A stretch of DNA of 64,000 bases from an uncultured Myxococcales bacterium (GTDB lineage Bacteria > Myxococcota_A > Bradymonadia > UBA7976 > VGTA01). Where the stretch lies: assembly GCA_937146725.1 (NCBI GenBank), contig CAKZRU010000071.1, positions 1 through 64,000 of the forward strand, read 5' to 3'. Of the stretch, positions 18,817-28,803 are shown piece after piece (the stretch's first letter is position 1; the number at the start of each line of letters is the position of its first letter). The notes beneath the pieces are model-generated. The model searched no databases. It was given only the letters and a program-made list of their open reading frames with translations, and was not told the DNA's origin. The translations under genes were made by a program, and so were the position numbers.

Positions 18817-21222
18817 TTAGCGTTTAACTCTTCGGAGAGAAACCCGACCCGCAGCAATGGTTTGTACAAAGGTCTTTTCTTCGCCTGATTGATAGCGAAG
18901 CTTAATTCGATGACGACCTTCTGATAGTTTGTGGTTAATTAAAGGAGTCCAACCCACTGACTTTCCATCAATAAAAGCTTCTGCTGGAGGAATCGCGATT
19001 AGCTTTAAGAAGCCAGGTTGAGTATTTTTTAATTTTCTTGGCTTTACTTGAACTCTTGGCTTGGGTTTTCGAGTATATTTAGGCTTTATCTTCCGTTTTT
19101 TTGCTGTCCGTTTTTTTATTTTTTTACTTTGAGTATTTGAATTAAAACTCACTGAAGTGGGTATTTCTTGAACAGCTTCCTTTTGCGTTCTTATCGTTTG
19201 TCGCTTTTGATTGGTGCTTTGATTTACTTGTGTAGATTCATATAAATCCAATGCACCTTTTAAGCGGTAGGTCGTTAAATCGGGTTTTAAGGCAATCCAT
19301 TTCTCACTAAAAGCCTTGGCAGAAGGAGCCAAACTCAGCACGCGGGATTCATAGCCTGTAGCCTGTATTCTCACAGTATTATTGACTGTGTTATTTAGAG
19401 TAATAGTCGCTTTCTGACGTCCCTGATTCATCCATTGCTTGCTATCCTTAAGGTCCTTAAGTGAAATGACAGCATCTTCAATGTTTGTTTGTAGCGAAAG
19501 CGTTCTATATTGAGGCAGTAACTTGATATGACGGCTGGTTACTTGTTGAGAATCCGCCTGTAATAACAGCTCTTGAGTTTGATAACCATCTGCCTGCAAA
19601 AGTACTGTATGTTTCTGTTGGCCAATATGAATCTTCAGTGGGGTTTGACCAATAAACTTTTGATCTACAAAAACTTTGGTCCCACGTGGTTCTGAACTTA
19701 AATAAAGAATTTGATTACTAAGCTCTTTTTCTCCAAAAGCCGAGACTTTGATTATTTGTCCAGACTCTAAATCTAATTGCTGTGATACCTGCTTTTGCTT
19801 AGCGAGTGATAACTCCAAAAGATAAGAGCCGGCCTCTTCAATTTTAACTAAATCTGGAGCTTGACCCTCAAACTGTTTCTGTTCTCCAATTAAGCGATAA
19901 TTTGGATTTAAACCTTGAGGATCCTCAAAGATGACAGCACTGAGCAAAGGTTTCTTAATCCAAGTGGTTGCCGCAATTAAGCTACCGGTCAAAATCGCGA
20001 GTAAGACCAATAGAAAAAGCCTATCTCGAGAAGGGAAAATTGACTGTTGATCTTGGTATATGCTCTGGGCTGGGTCGGTAAGCTTGTGTGCCTCTAAATG
20101 TAGATCGGCACTTGTCGAATGAGGTTGTAACGACAGTTTAATCTCATTATCAAGAGCAAAACGCGGTCGCTGTTGTTCATGAATATGCGGATGAGCATCA
20201 TGATTAAAACGATTGGTTTCAATCGATTTTTGAGCTTCCGGTATATGTTGGCTTGCATATGCCCTAAAATCGGCAAAACGATTTTGCTCACTTTGGATTT
20301 CTTGGGCAAAGATTGAGCTCATATAGGTAGAAATCTGTGCTCTACTTCGTTGTAATTGGTGAGTTCTAACAAACACTCTCAGTGCTTCCTGAAAGTCAGC
20401 TGCACTCTGAAAGCGATCATTTGGGTCTTTAGCGAGTGACTTTCTGACAATTTTTTCAAGCTGAGCCGGAATCTCACGTCTAATTTTACGAGGAAGCTTA
20501 TACTCAGTATTTCTAACTCGTTCTATAGTAGAAAAATCAGTTTGTCCTAAAAAACACCGCTCAAGAGTAATCAGCTCATACAGCACAGCCCCCAAACCAA
20601 AAAGATCAGAGCGAGCATCGATCTTATAGCCACGTGCTTGCTCTGGACTCATATAACTGAACTTACCCTTTAAAATACCAGCTTGAGTTTGGTTGATTTG
20701 CCCAACGGCTTTAGCAATGCCAAAATCAATCAGCTTTACTGAGCCATCATAACTAATGATTATGTTTTGTGGTGATACATCGCGGTGAATCAGATGGAGA
20801 GGTTCTTGGTGGGCATTTGTTTTGCGGTGGGCATAGTCAAGTGCATCGCAAACCTCCATGACAATATTAGCACAGACTCCTAGATCTAGCTTTATCCCTT
20901 GTGCCTTAGCTCGATCAAAGACAGAACGAACATCCTGTCCGGAAATGAACTCCATTGAGATAAAATACTGATCCTCATGCTTACCAAGATGGTACACTTG
21001 TGGAATATTAGGATGCTGTAATTGAGAAACTAATTTAGCTTCATCAATAAACATTTCAATAAAGTCTTTATCTTCAGCGATATGAGGCAAGACTCTTTTA
21101 ACCGCCATTTGGCGTTCAAAGCCCTCATCACTATAAGTGACACCTTTAAAAACTTCTGCCATACCTCCGACGGCAATCCGCTCAACGAGGTAATACTCAT
21201 CAAAGCGAATGGGAGTTTTCAT
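18817..21222 (-). CDS. Membrane Ser/Thr protein kinase with PEGA domains
   Basis: Hanks-type kinase of 801 aa. Kinase domain at about 8-290: glycine loop IAVGGMAEVF, Lys in MAVKRVL, catalytic HRDVSPQNI, DFG in LIDFGIAKA, and APE-region YMSPEQARG. A transmembrane segment (FLLVLLAILTGSLIAATTWI, about 396-416) follows a long linker. The outer half holds PEGA-type repeats (SEPRGTKVFVDQKFIGQTPL; C-terminal IPPAEAFIDGKSVGWTPL) and a Lys/Arg-rich stretch. The start is ATG 21222, whose ATGA overlaps the permease stop; the longer frame from 21333 lies inside the permease gene. The kinase may sense the envelope and phosphorylate cytoplasmic targets. It is last in the plsB operon. Confidence 0.93.
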   Translation of the reverse strand: MKTPIRFDEYYLVERIAVGGMAEVFKGVTYSDEGFERQMAVKRVLPHIAEDKDFIEMFIDEAKLVSQLQHPNIPQVYHLGKHEDQYFISMEFISGQDVRSVFDRAKAQGIKLDLGVCANIVMEVCDALDYAHRKTNAHQEPLHLIHRDVSPQNIIISYDGSVKLIDFGIAKAVGQINQTQAGILKGKFSYMSPEQARGYKIDARSDLFGLGAVLYELITLERCFLGQTDFSTIERVRNTEYKLPRKIRREIPAQLEKIVRKSLAKDPNDRFQSAADFQEALRVFVRTHQLQRSRAQISTYMSSIFAQEIQSEQNRFADFRAYASQHIPEAQKSIETNRFNHDAHPHIHEQQRPRFALDNEIKLSLQPHSTSADLHLEAHKLTDPAQSIYQDQQSIFPSRDRLFLLVLLAILTGSLIAATTWIKKPLLSAVIFEDPQGLNPNYRLIGEQKQFEGQAPDLVKIEEAGSYLLELSLAKQKQVSQQLDLESGQIIKVSAFGEKELSNQILYLSSEPRGTKVFVDQKFIGQTPLKIHIGQQKHTVLLQADGYQTQELLLQADSQQVTSRHIKLLPQYRTLSLQTNIEDAVISLKDLKDSKQWMNQGRQKATITLNNTVNNTVRIQATGYESRVLSLAPSAKAFSEKWIALKPDLTTYRLKGALDLYESTQVNQSTNQKRQTIRTQKEAVQEIPTSVSFNSNTQSKKIKKRTAKKRKIKPKYTRKPKPRVQVKPRKLKNTQPGFLKLIAIPPAEAFIDGKSVGWTPLINHKLSEGRHRIKLRYQSGEEKTFVQTIAAGRVSLRRVKR

Positions 21223-22712
21223 CGGGTCAAGGCCTCTGCCGGCTCCTGATGAGCGGCTGAACGTGCTGGAAAATAGGCACCAATAATGCAAAAGAGCATA
21301 GCAACCAAAATACCTGCTCCCCAAACCCACCAAGGAAAGATAAAGAAAGAATCTGGTTTATATGGAAAACGAGGCAGTTGAGCCGCTAAAAAGTCGGTTA
21401 AACGACTCGCTAAGTAACCTATCAATGCCCCAAATACACCACCAAATAAACCAATCAAAGCAGCTTCACCTAAAATAATCTTTTGGATATCACTAGGAGA
21501 AGCGCCTAAAGCCCTAAATAGGCCAATTTCTCTTCTTCTTTGGGTAATCATCATAAAGAACATTTGACTAATATTAAGCGAAGCAATCCCAACGATCACC
21601 AAAGAAATCAAAGTAAAAATGGCCTCAATGCTCAATATAATTTGAGCAGCTTGTACAGCATTACTTGTTTTATCGGCTAAGGCAAGACCTCTTTCCTTAA
21701 CGGCTTCCACGATTTCTGGAAAGCGCTTTTGTTCTGAGACCTTCAAGATAATGCTATGATAGCGCTTACCTGCTTTTTTGGAGGTAAAGCGAGTATTCAT
21801 TCGCTTCACATATGAAATGGGCAGAGTGACCCCTACACTGATAGCCTTATCGCTAAAGCCAGCGATCTGAAACTTACGTCTTAGGGACTTTCCTTTTTGT
21901 CTCATCAGTGCTGAACGGTTCAGTTCTACATTAAACACAAAACGTTGAATTAAAGACTGGTCAATTTTTGGTAAGGAACGCCCTCGACCTAAGGCCACCG
22001 CTAAACCACCATTATATAATTCTAATAATTGTGGATTAAGTAATATAGGTATAGGCCTTAAACATTGGTTCAGATCTCGGGCACAATAGCTTTCACCCGG
22101 ACAGGGGTCATTGACCGGCTCACCTCGACGCTTTTTGGGTAATTGACAGCTCATAGGTTGGCAAGTACCAGCCACACAGGTCATTCCTACATCACAGCTC
22201 TGCTCGGCTTGGCTTTCATCGCAACTGATCTGTGCTTCACGATCGACAAATAAAGCGCCCTTTCCTAGTTCTTCGCTGACAAGTTGAGGTTCTATTCCAT
22301 CGGCGATCAGCTCACCTCTGATATCACGGCCCAAAAACTCTTTACCGCCAAAACCAAAGGCTGGAAAGGTAAACTTCATTTTAGGATAAACCCCTGAAAC
22401 TCCGTCAATATCTTTAAAGCTCTGACTTAAGGAGTCATTGAGTAGTTCGTTGTCGGCCGATGCTCCAAAAAGAGCGCCAAGAGCTTGGGCACCCAGGCCA
22501 AGTTTAGGTGGCGTAACCTCAACTTGGTCAATCAAAAAGATTCTTCCTAAAACAACCTGCTTAATCCCTTCGCTAAGGCCAATAAAAAATACTAGAGCAG
22601 CGATACCAACAATAATCCCAACGCTACTCATCGCCACATTTTTTTTACTGCGAGCCAAATTGGTCCAAATTAAACTTGATAAGCCTTTGCCTAATTGAGA
22701 CTGCTTACTCAT
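21219..22712 (-). CDS. MacB/FtsX-type ABC transporter permease with Cys-rich insert
   Basis: Permease of the MacB/LolC-type 'mechanotransmission' ABC family: one N-terminal helix (about 30-47), a large periplasmic domain, then three C-terminal helices within an FtsX domain (ALGASPSDIQKIILGEAALIGLFG). In the periplasmic domain, residues 164-217 hold eight cysteines (C164, 173, 179, 184, 189, 204, 210, 217) in a pattern like the C..G..C..G.C modules of myxobacterial surface proteins, an unusual insert. Its ATG overlaps the ATPase stop (ATGA) and its stop overlaps the kinase start. The substrate is unknown; a lipid or lipoprotein is a fair guess from plsB in the operon. Confidence 0.9.
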   Translation of the reverse strand: MSKQSQLGKGLSSLIWTNLARSKKNVAMSSVGIIVGIAALVFFIGLSEGIKQVVLGRIFLIDQVEVTPPKLGLGAQALGALFGASADNELLNDSLSQSFKDIDGVSGVYPKMKFTFPAFGFGGKEFLGRDIRGELIADGIEPQLVSEELGKGALFVDREAQISCDESQAEQSCDVGMTCVAGTCQPMSCQLPKKRRGEPVNDPCPGESYCARDLNQCLRPIPILLNPQLLELYNGGLAVALGRGRSLPKIDQSLIQRFVFNVELNRSALMRQKGKSLRRKFQIAGFSDKAISVGVTLPISYVKRMNTRFTSKKAGKRYHSIILKVSEQKRFPEIVEAVKERGLALADKTSNAVQAAQIILSIEAIFTLISLVIVGIASLNISQMFFMMITQRRREIGLFRALGASPSDIQKIILGEAALIGLFGGVFGALIGYLASRLTDFLAAQLPRFPYKPDSFFIFPWWVWGAGILVAMLFCIIGAYFPARSAAHQEPAEALTR

Positions 22713-23467
22713 GATTGAACACCGCCTTTGGATTCTAGGTCATGATGATAGTCATTGATCACTTTACCATCCTCTAATTCGATGACTCTGCGAGCAGCTA
22801 ACGAGACTCTGTCCTCGTGGGTAATCATCACAACCGTATAGCCCTCTGCATGCAACTCTTGAAAAAGTTCAATGATTTGCTGACCCGTTTTACTATCTAA
22901 GCTACCGGTTGGTTCATCACAGAGCAGTAAGGGGGGCTCAAAGAATAAGGCTCTAGCGATCGCAACTCTTTGTTTTTGCCCACCACTGAGCTCATTGGGC
23001 GTGACCAAGCTTTTATCGCTTAAGCCTACTCTTGCCAACAATTCCAAGGCCCGTTTTTGAGGTTCTTTGATAATCTCTTGGGCCCGCTTTCTTTCAAGCT
23101 TTGGTGGAGCAAGGGTTGCGGGCAACATCACGTTATCAAGCACGGTTAGATGATCTAATAAACTAAAATGCTGAAAAACAAAGCCTATTTCTTGATTCCT
23201 AGCCCAAGACCTAGCTCTTTCATCCTGCTGCGAGCGACTTTTACCATTGATATGTACTTCGCCCTCAAACTGATGATCAAGCCCACCAATAATATTAAGC
23301 AAGGTGGTTTTGCCTGAGCCTGATGTACCTCTAATCGCCACCATTTCTCCACGATTAATCTGCAAGGAAACATCACTTAGGGCCCATTCATTTTGAACTG
23401 CAGTAGAATATTTTTTAGAAAGTTTTTCAACTGTGATTAAAGCAGTCTTAGCTTGAACATCACTCAT
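22709..23467 (-). CDS. LolD/MacB-type ABC transporter ATPase
   Basis: ATP-binding subunit paired with the next permease. Walker A GTSGSGKTTLLN, Q-loop FVFQHFSLL, signature LSGGQKQRVAIARAL, Walker B LLLCDEPTGSLD and H-loop VVMITHE are all intact. I start at ATG 23467 (253 aa), with GGAG seven bases upstream. The longer frame from 23551 reads back into plsB and its extra 28 residues do not look like ABC sequence. The start lies inside the end of plsB (8-base overlap), which suggests coupled translation. Confidence 0.94.
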   Translation of the reverse strand: MSDVQAKTALITVEKLSKKYSTAVQNEWALSDVSLQINRGEMVAIRGTSGSGKTTLLNIIGGLDHQFEGEVHINGKSRSQQDERARSWARNQEIGFVFQHFSLLDHLTVLDNVMLPATLAPPKLERKRAQEIIKEPQKRALELLARVGLSDKSLVTPNELSGGQKQRVAIARALFFEPPLLLCDEPTGSLDSKTGQQIIELFQELHAEGYTVVMITHEDRVSLAARRVIELEDGKVINDYHHDLESKGGVQS

Positions 23468-26351
23468 GTTCTTGCTCCATGTTTGTTTTTTCACTTTGCT
23501 CTTCACCCAGTGCAGTGGGTTCAGAGACCGCCAAGTCAGATGAAGACTCATCTAAAAACAAGTCAGTGCTTTGATCACTCTCACGACTCGTATTAGAATC
23601 GGTCGCTTTATCTTGCTCTTGAGCTTCTGTTTCTGTAACCACCGGCAAGTCATCACTTGAATTACGATGTTCATCGGTTTCAATCTTATGATCTTGTAGG
23701 TGCTTTAAAGGCGATAAATGTGGTGGGGGCCCATCGGGTAGGTCAGCAATTGTCTTAGCCAAAGTGGTAAAGAAGTCCTCAAAGGCTTCCGGATCCATGA
23801 CTTGATAGGTCTTTTTGCGTTTACGTCCTTCAGTGATGCTTTCTTCTTTCACCCAACCTTGACGCACAAACCATTGTAAGGCATTTGCTAAGGCAACTGA
23901 AGAAGCCGCCTCTGCTCGTCTGATCTCGCCTTGCAAAGCGGCTAAACCTGCCTGTTCAACCGCTGATTTAACCCATTCTTTACCCTCGATGGGTCTTTCA
24001 AAAGTAGACTTAAGCGTATGGGCTGCTACCCAGTAACATTCTAGGAAATGCCTTAAACTACTAGATAAAAGCATCGCTTCTTCTTGGAGGCCGATATAAA
24101 GCAAATCTTGTTCTTCAACAATGACACCAACACTCTTCAGTCTTTCCAAAAGATCATTTACAATCTCTTCAAAAGGAGCATCATTGCGGTAGATAAACTC
24201 CAGCTTCAAAAGTTCGCTTAACCAACGAGCCTTTTTTAAAAATTCGGCTCGAGAAACCCCACGGCGATGGCTTGCCACCACTGAACAAATAATCGCTTCA
24301 GGTGCAAATACCCCCAAAATACTATTTCGGTAATAATCAAGTTCAATACGATGTTTTTCAGTGACCACATAAAGAGTCTGTCCACTTCTTTCGACTCGAT
24401 CCACCAGCTTTTTAAGTAAGTTAAGAGACTCATCTATCAAAAACCGTAGCGCTTCTCCACGAGCCACAAAGGCTTGGCTCAATCCTTCTCGAGTCTTTTT
24501 CTCAATGCGAGCGGTATTGCGGCTTAATGCATTACTGATACTTGTTGATAGACGAGCATTGCGATGTAACGCAAGCGTTGTAATAAAGCCAATCAATGAC
24601 TTTAGACGAGCTCTAGGTAATGCTCGGCGTTCGTGACTTAAGAGTACCATACCGACTAAAGAAGAAGGGGCAATCACTGTTACCTCTTGAATCCGATGCA
24701 TGATATGGAACGCTAAACGCTCGGTGGCCACTCGGAAAGCTTCATTTCCTTGTGGAATAGACACCAAACCTCTTTGCTTTAGATAGTCACTAAGACGAAT
24801 AGGAGACTCAAAGTCTACATAAATACGACCATAACGCGATCTAAAGACTTTACTCGCATTCAGAACGCCGCGAACACTCTCGCTTTCCTTTTCTCCTCCG
24901 GTGAGTTCCTTACGATAACTCGCTGTTTCTACAACTCGTTCATAACTAAGGTTAATCGGAATAAACTGTAAATCCTTATATTCTCCACGCTGAACCCCTT
25001 CAAGGATAATGGAGAGTAAGCCCATTTTAGGGGAAAGCAATTTTCCGGTGCGAGTTCGTCCACCTTCGATAAAGAACTCTACCGGATAGCCTTCACGTAC
25101 TAATTTCCAAACATAGTGTTTAAAGACCATTTTGTATAGGTCTTGGCCGACAAAACTACGACGTAAAAAGAAAGCACCAGCATTTCTAAGCAGTGTACCC
25201 AAGGGGAAAAAACTTAGGTTAGCCCCCGCCGCAATATGTGGAACAATAAACTCATACCGTAAGAAAACCCATGATACGACCAAATAATCAATATGGCTTT
25301 TATGTGAGGGAATCAAAACTAAGGGGGCATCTCGACTATCTTTAGCAGCATCCTTAACTTTTTTAAGACCTGCTTCATCCACCTCGACGCCATTGAATAC
25401 TCGAAAAAAGAGCGAGTCTAAAAAACGAGCAATTAACATTTGCACCATATATTTGGGTTTAGATGCAATCTCTCTTAAATAATGACTTGCTTTGGCACGA
25501 GAGTCATCCAAAGATGCCCCCGACACTTTCATATATTCTTCGAGTTCTAACTTAAAAGAGCGTCTTTCTAGTATTTCATGTCGGATTTGCTCTGGAGGCT
25601 TCATTGGAGGACCGTGAATTGTCATCGCTTCTCGGCCAAGCTGAACCAACATTAAGCGCCCAATATGTCTAGCCACTCGTTCATCCGTCCAATTAGGATG
25701 ATCAGCAATCAGCTGCTTTAAGTTAATTGGATTTCCAATACGGACCGAGGCTTTTTTGGAATAACGTAAAAAATGAAGTAATTTACGAATTCTTCCGGCA
25801 TCTCCACTATCCCCAAATAAGATATCAGTGAGACTTTTTTGCCGAGATGGTGGTGCCGAAGGCCAATGAATTAACTGAGGCACTAAAAACAGCGCTTTTT
25901 CACTTGTTCTCTGAAATGAGACTACTTTTTGCAGATAAGCGGGACTGGTTCTTTTGGATACACCCCAAGTTCGCTCTCTTAAAAAGATTAAAGTGGCATC
26001 CCCATGTGCTAAAGGCAGATCTAAACCACGATCTGGTGGAGAAAGTTGCCGAGAGAACAAGTTGACAACCCACTCTCTAAAGCCTCTAAAAATACTAAGA
26101 TTTACCCCATTTGCAAAGCGAGCTAAGGGCAGTTCATGTCGAACAAAAAGCTGATTAAATGCTAAATAATCAAGTAAGCTTCGCGAGCGCATGACATAAA
26201 TAATTTGTCCGGTCTCGGCGAGTTCACTAATTTCATCAACTGTCTGATCATGCAAGGTAAGATGCTTGAAGAAGCGATCACTTAAGCGACTCCAAAAAGG
26301 TGTTGGCTCTTGAAGCATAGCACTTTGATGTGCAGAAGCAGGGCTCTTCAT
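23460..26351 (-). CDS. plsB: Glycerol-3-phosphate 1-O-acyltransferase
   Basis: Membrane-associated PlsB, which acylates sn-glycerol-3-phosphate in the first step of phospholipid synthesis. Acyltransferase blocks: I HKSHIDYL (about 346-353, with the HX4D catalytic pair), II GAFFLRRSF, III FFIEGGRTRTGKL, IV FIPINLSYERV. The length of 963 aa is somewhat longer than E. coli PlsB; the excess is an acidic Ser/Asp/Glu-rich tail after about 880 that looks disordered. AGAGAG precedes the ATG. It opens a four-gene coupled operon with an ABC exporter and a Ser/Thr kinase, which is not a usual plsB setting. Confidence 0.93.
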   Translation of the reverse strand: MKSPASAHQSAMLQEPTPFWSRLSDRFFKHLTLHDQTVDEISELAETGQIIYVMRSRSLLDYLAFNQLFVRHELPLARFANGVNLSIFRGFREWVVNLFSRQLSPPDRGLDLPLAHGDATLIFLRERTWGVSKRTSPAYLQKVVSFQRTSEKALFLVPQLIHWPSAPPSRQKSLTDILFGDSGDAGRIRKLLHFLRYSKKASVRIGNPINLKQLIADHPNWTDERVARHIGRLMLVQLGREAMTIHGPPMKPPEQIRHEILERRSFKLELEEYMKVSGASLDDSRAKASHYLREIASKPKYMVQMLIARFLDSLFFRVFNGVEVDEAGLKKVKDAAKDSRDAPLVLIPSHKSHIDYLVVSWVFLRYEFIVPHIAAGANLSFFPLGTLLRNAGAFFLRRSFVGQDLYKMVFKHYVWKLVREGYPVEFFIEGGRTRTGKLLSPKMGLLSIILEGVQRGEYKDLQFIPINLSYERVVETASYRKELTGGEKESESVRGVLNASKVFRSRYGRIYVDFESPIRLSDYLKQRGLVSIPQGNEAFRVATERLAFHIMHRIQEVTVIAPSSLVGMVLLSHERRALPRARLKSLIGFITTLALHRNARLSTSISNALSRNTARIEKKTREGLSQAFVARGEALRFLIDESLNLLKKLVDRVERSGQTLYVVTEKHRIELDYYRNSILGVFAPEAIICSVVASHRRGVSRAEFLKKARWLSELLKLEFIYRNDAPFEEIVNDLLERLKSVGVIVEEQDLLYIGLQEEAMLLSSSLRHFLECYWVAAHTLKSTFERPIEGKEWVKSAVEQAGLAALQGEIRRAEAASSVALANALQWFVRQGWVKEESITEGRKRKKTYQVMDPEAFEDFFTTLAKTIADLPDGPPPHLSPLKHLQDHKIETDEHRNSSDDLPVVTETEAQEQDKATDSNTSRESDQSTDLFLDESSSDLAVSEPTALGEEQSEKTNMEQEHE

Positions 26352-26402
26352 AAGAATCTCTCTTGACCATTAAAAAACATTAATTTGCTCATAACAAGTA
26401 AT

Positions 26403-27665
26403 TCACCACACCTGTACTTGTAAAGCAGAAGCATCATTTTGCCAAGCCTGTGGTCCAATAATCACACCGGTTTGCATAGTGCTTAAGTCTCCACCGACAA
26501 TCCAAAACTTACCCTCAGTATTTGGCCAAATCGAATGTAGAGTCATACTTTCTGCCCCTTGTACCCATTGCTGTTCTATGGATTGGCTTAACTGACCACT
26601 CGCTTTATTGGGCCAAGCCAATACTAGGCCTTGCTGTCCACTAGCCACAATAAGGTCTTGACTCACCGCGATACCATTCAGTGAGGGTACTTGAGGTAAG
26701 TCGAGTTGCTTCCATTGATTCTGCCCCCAATACCACGCTTTGCCTTGAGCATACCCACCAACAATCCATGGAGAAAGCTCTGACCCTGCTTGCTCTGTGC
26801 TAGGCATGCCACTAATGGTAAATAAAAGTTCAGGACGTTCTGAGTCAAGTGTCTGCTTTTCCCAATCCACTAAATCAAGACCGGTCTCACTTACTTGTAA
26901 GTGTGCTTTAAGCACTAAACTGCCCTCACCAATGAGCCATACTTCATTTTGAGTCCCCCAGATTTTATACAGATTAGTCCCTTGCAATGGGTCATCAGCT
27001 GATTCAATGGGTAAAAAGTTATTAAGGACTCGAGTCCATTGGCCTTGTTGATTGCGCTTAAGCAAAACACCTTTAGGTCCTCCGCGACGTACACTGCCTC
27101 CCACAGCCCAAACCTGAGTATATGCCTCATCATTCTCTTTTTCTACTTGAGTGCCCCAAAGACCCCAAATGATTAGCTTTTCTTTAGCTTCATCAGCCAT
27201 CATTAAGCTTTCTTGAGTCCATTGACTCAAGTCTGTGCTTTGTGTCGCTCGCAATATCGTTCCTTGCTCTCCGGCCGCCCAAACTTGATCTTTTTGATCT
27301 CCCCAAGCCCACCATAAAACGCCACCGACCTGCTCATGCTCTAATTGTAATATGCCTTGAGGAATGGCTGAGTTTTGGGTGTAACTTGCAATGAGACTAT
27401 GGCTTTCATTAGCACTTTGAACTTCACCTCCCACAAACCATACCTTTTCAGAGTTTGGGTTAAAATTCCGCCCCCATACGCCTAAAAAAGCACCACGATG
27501 CTCATGATTTATGCTCAGTGGCGGAATGAGTTCACTATCGCTTGCCAAAGTTTTTGGGTCAGTACAACTCATGAAAAGAGCCAAGCACATCCCGCATACA
27601 TACAGGACGACTAAGTTACAAACATGATTAGAAAAAGCGAAATTGTTTTGCTGATTAACTAACAT
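26403..27665 (-). CDS. Putative lipoprotein, beta-propeller-like
   Basis: A 420-aa predicted lipoprotein (LFMSC, Cys34). The body has repeated blades with VWAAGEQGTILRA, VWLIGEGSLVLKA, IVGGYAQGKAWYWG and LIVASGQQGLVLAWP, a pattern of the sort seen in WD/BNR-like propellers. GGAGAAGCG precedes the ATG. Neither substrate nor partner can be read. It lies between the plsB operon and korAB on the same strand, with short gaps, and may have its own promoter. Confidence 0.75.
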   Translation of the reverse strand: MLVNQQNNFAFSNHVCNLVVLYVCGMCLALFMSCTDPKTLASDSELIPPLSINHEHRGAFLGVWGRNFNPNSEKVWFVGGEVQSANESHSLIASYTQNSAIPQGILQLEHEQVGGVLWWAWGDQKDQVWAAGEQGTILRATQSTDLSQWTQESLMMADEAKEKLIIWGLWGTQVEKENDEAYTQVWAVGGSVRRGGPKGVLLKRNQQGQWTRVLNNFLPIESADDPLQGTNLYKIWGTQNEVWLIGEGSLVLKAHLQVSETGLDLVDWEKQTLDSERPELLFTISGMPSTEQAGSELSPWIVGGYAQGKAWYWGQNQWKQLDLPQVPSLNGIAVSQDLIVASGQQGLVLAWPNKASGQLSQSIEQQWVQGAESMTLHSIWPNTEGKFWIVGGDLSTMQTGVIIGPQAWQNDASALQVQVW

Positions 27666-27723
27666 CGCTTCTCCAGAGGTTTACTTACCTTTTTACGACT
27701 AAAATTCTACAACGAGAGCAAAC

Positions 27724-28803
27724 TTATTGGACCAACCAAGTTTCACCACTATCAAGTAAAGATTGTACACTTGGCTTAGGGGGTAATTCGGCCTCAGCAT
27801 CAACCTTTGCATATAAACGGCGGGCGTAATCAAGTTGCTCACTCATGGCTTGATCATAACTAGGTCGCTGCACTTGATGTAGAACACCCATCGGGATTGG
27901 AGATTCGGGAAAGCTTAACTCGGCCAAAAGTTGAGCCGCGACTTGATTTTCAGGCTGATGCTTATAAATCGCATCTAGTCCAACTTCTTCCACTAAAGCT
28001 GTTTCAAAGCAAAGTTTTTGGTGATTTAAAACAAGGCCTCGTTCACGCTTAGCTCCAAATAATAAAGGCTCACCAGCTTGTAAAACGACTTGACGATCTG
28101 CTCGTGTTTTACGTTGGGTAACCGGCTCAAAGGCACCATCATTAAAGATATTACAGTTTTGGAAGATCTCAATTAAAGCGGTTCCCTTATGAGCTGCCGC
28201 TGCTTTAAGAGTGGTTTGCAAATGCTTAGGGTCCACATCAACTGAGCGAGCCACAAAGCTTGCTCCAGCTGCTAAGGCTAAGCGCAAGGGATTAAAGGGT
28301 TCTTCTAATGAGCCTAAAGGAGTGGATTTAGTCCGCTTACCTTGCTCTGAGGTTGGGCTATATTGGCCTTTGGTTAAGCCATAAATACGGTTATTAAAAA
28401 GAAGAACCTTGATATCCATGTTTCGGCGTAGCAAGTGAATCAAATGATTACCACCGATCGAAAGAGCATCTCCATCACCAGTAATCATCCATACGCTTAG
28501 TTCTGGCCGTAAACTTTTAATGCCTGATACAACCGCTGGTGCTCGCCCATGAATTGTATGTAAGCCAAAGGTATTCATGTAATAGGGAAAGCGACTTGAG
28601 CAACCAATGCCACTGACGACAACGATGTCTTCCTTAGGAACACCAAGCGTTGGTAAAACGGACTGAACTTGCTTTAAAATCGAATAATCACCGCAACCAG
28701 GACACCAACGAATATCTTGATCGCTTTGAAAGTCTTTTTTATCGAGTTGACTTGGATCACTTGCAGGCATGATTTGATAAAGAGGATTAGGAGTCATAAT
28801 CAC
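27724..28803 (-). CDS. korB: 2-oxoacid:ferredoxin oxidoreductase, beta subunit
   Basis: Thiamine-diphosphate-binding subunit of a 2-oxoacid (probably 2-oxoglutarate) ferredoxin oxidoreductase. Seen: WCPGCGDYSIL and GIGCSSR (Fe-S/TPP region) and the TPP motif GDGDALSIGGNHL...NNRIYGLTKGQYSPTS. The GTG at 28803 overlaps the korA stop as GTGA and has AGGAAGG at good spacing; ATG 28797 is the alternative. With KorA it makes acyl-CoA, CO2 and reduced ferredoxin. The 2-oxoglutarate preference is inferred from the KorAB-type architecture and not shown. Confidence 0.9.
   Translation of the reverse strand: MIMTPNPLYQIMPASDPSQLDKKDFQSDQDIRWCPGCGDYSILKQVQSVLPTLGVPKEDIVVVSGIGCSSRFPYYMNTFGLHTIHGRAPAVVSGIKSLRPELSVWMITGDGDALSIGGNHLIHLLRRNMDIKVLLFNNRIYGLTKGQYSPTSEQGKRTKSTPLGSLEEPFNPLRLALAAGASFVARSVDVDPKHLQTTLKAAAAHKGTALIEIFQNCNIFNDGAFEPVTQRKTRADRQVVLQAGEPLLFGAKRERGLVLNHQKLCFETALVEEVGLDAIYKHQPENQVAAQLLAELSFPESPIPMGVLHQVQRPSYDQAMSEQLDYARRLYAKVDAEAELPPKPSVQSLLDSGETWLVQ

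Noticed and set aside
21223..21333. Longer start for the kinase
   Set aside because: The extra 37 residues lie inside the permease gene and do not look like kinase; ATG 21222 couples by ATGA.
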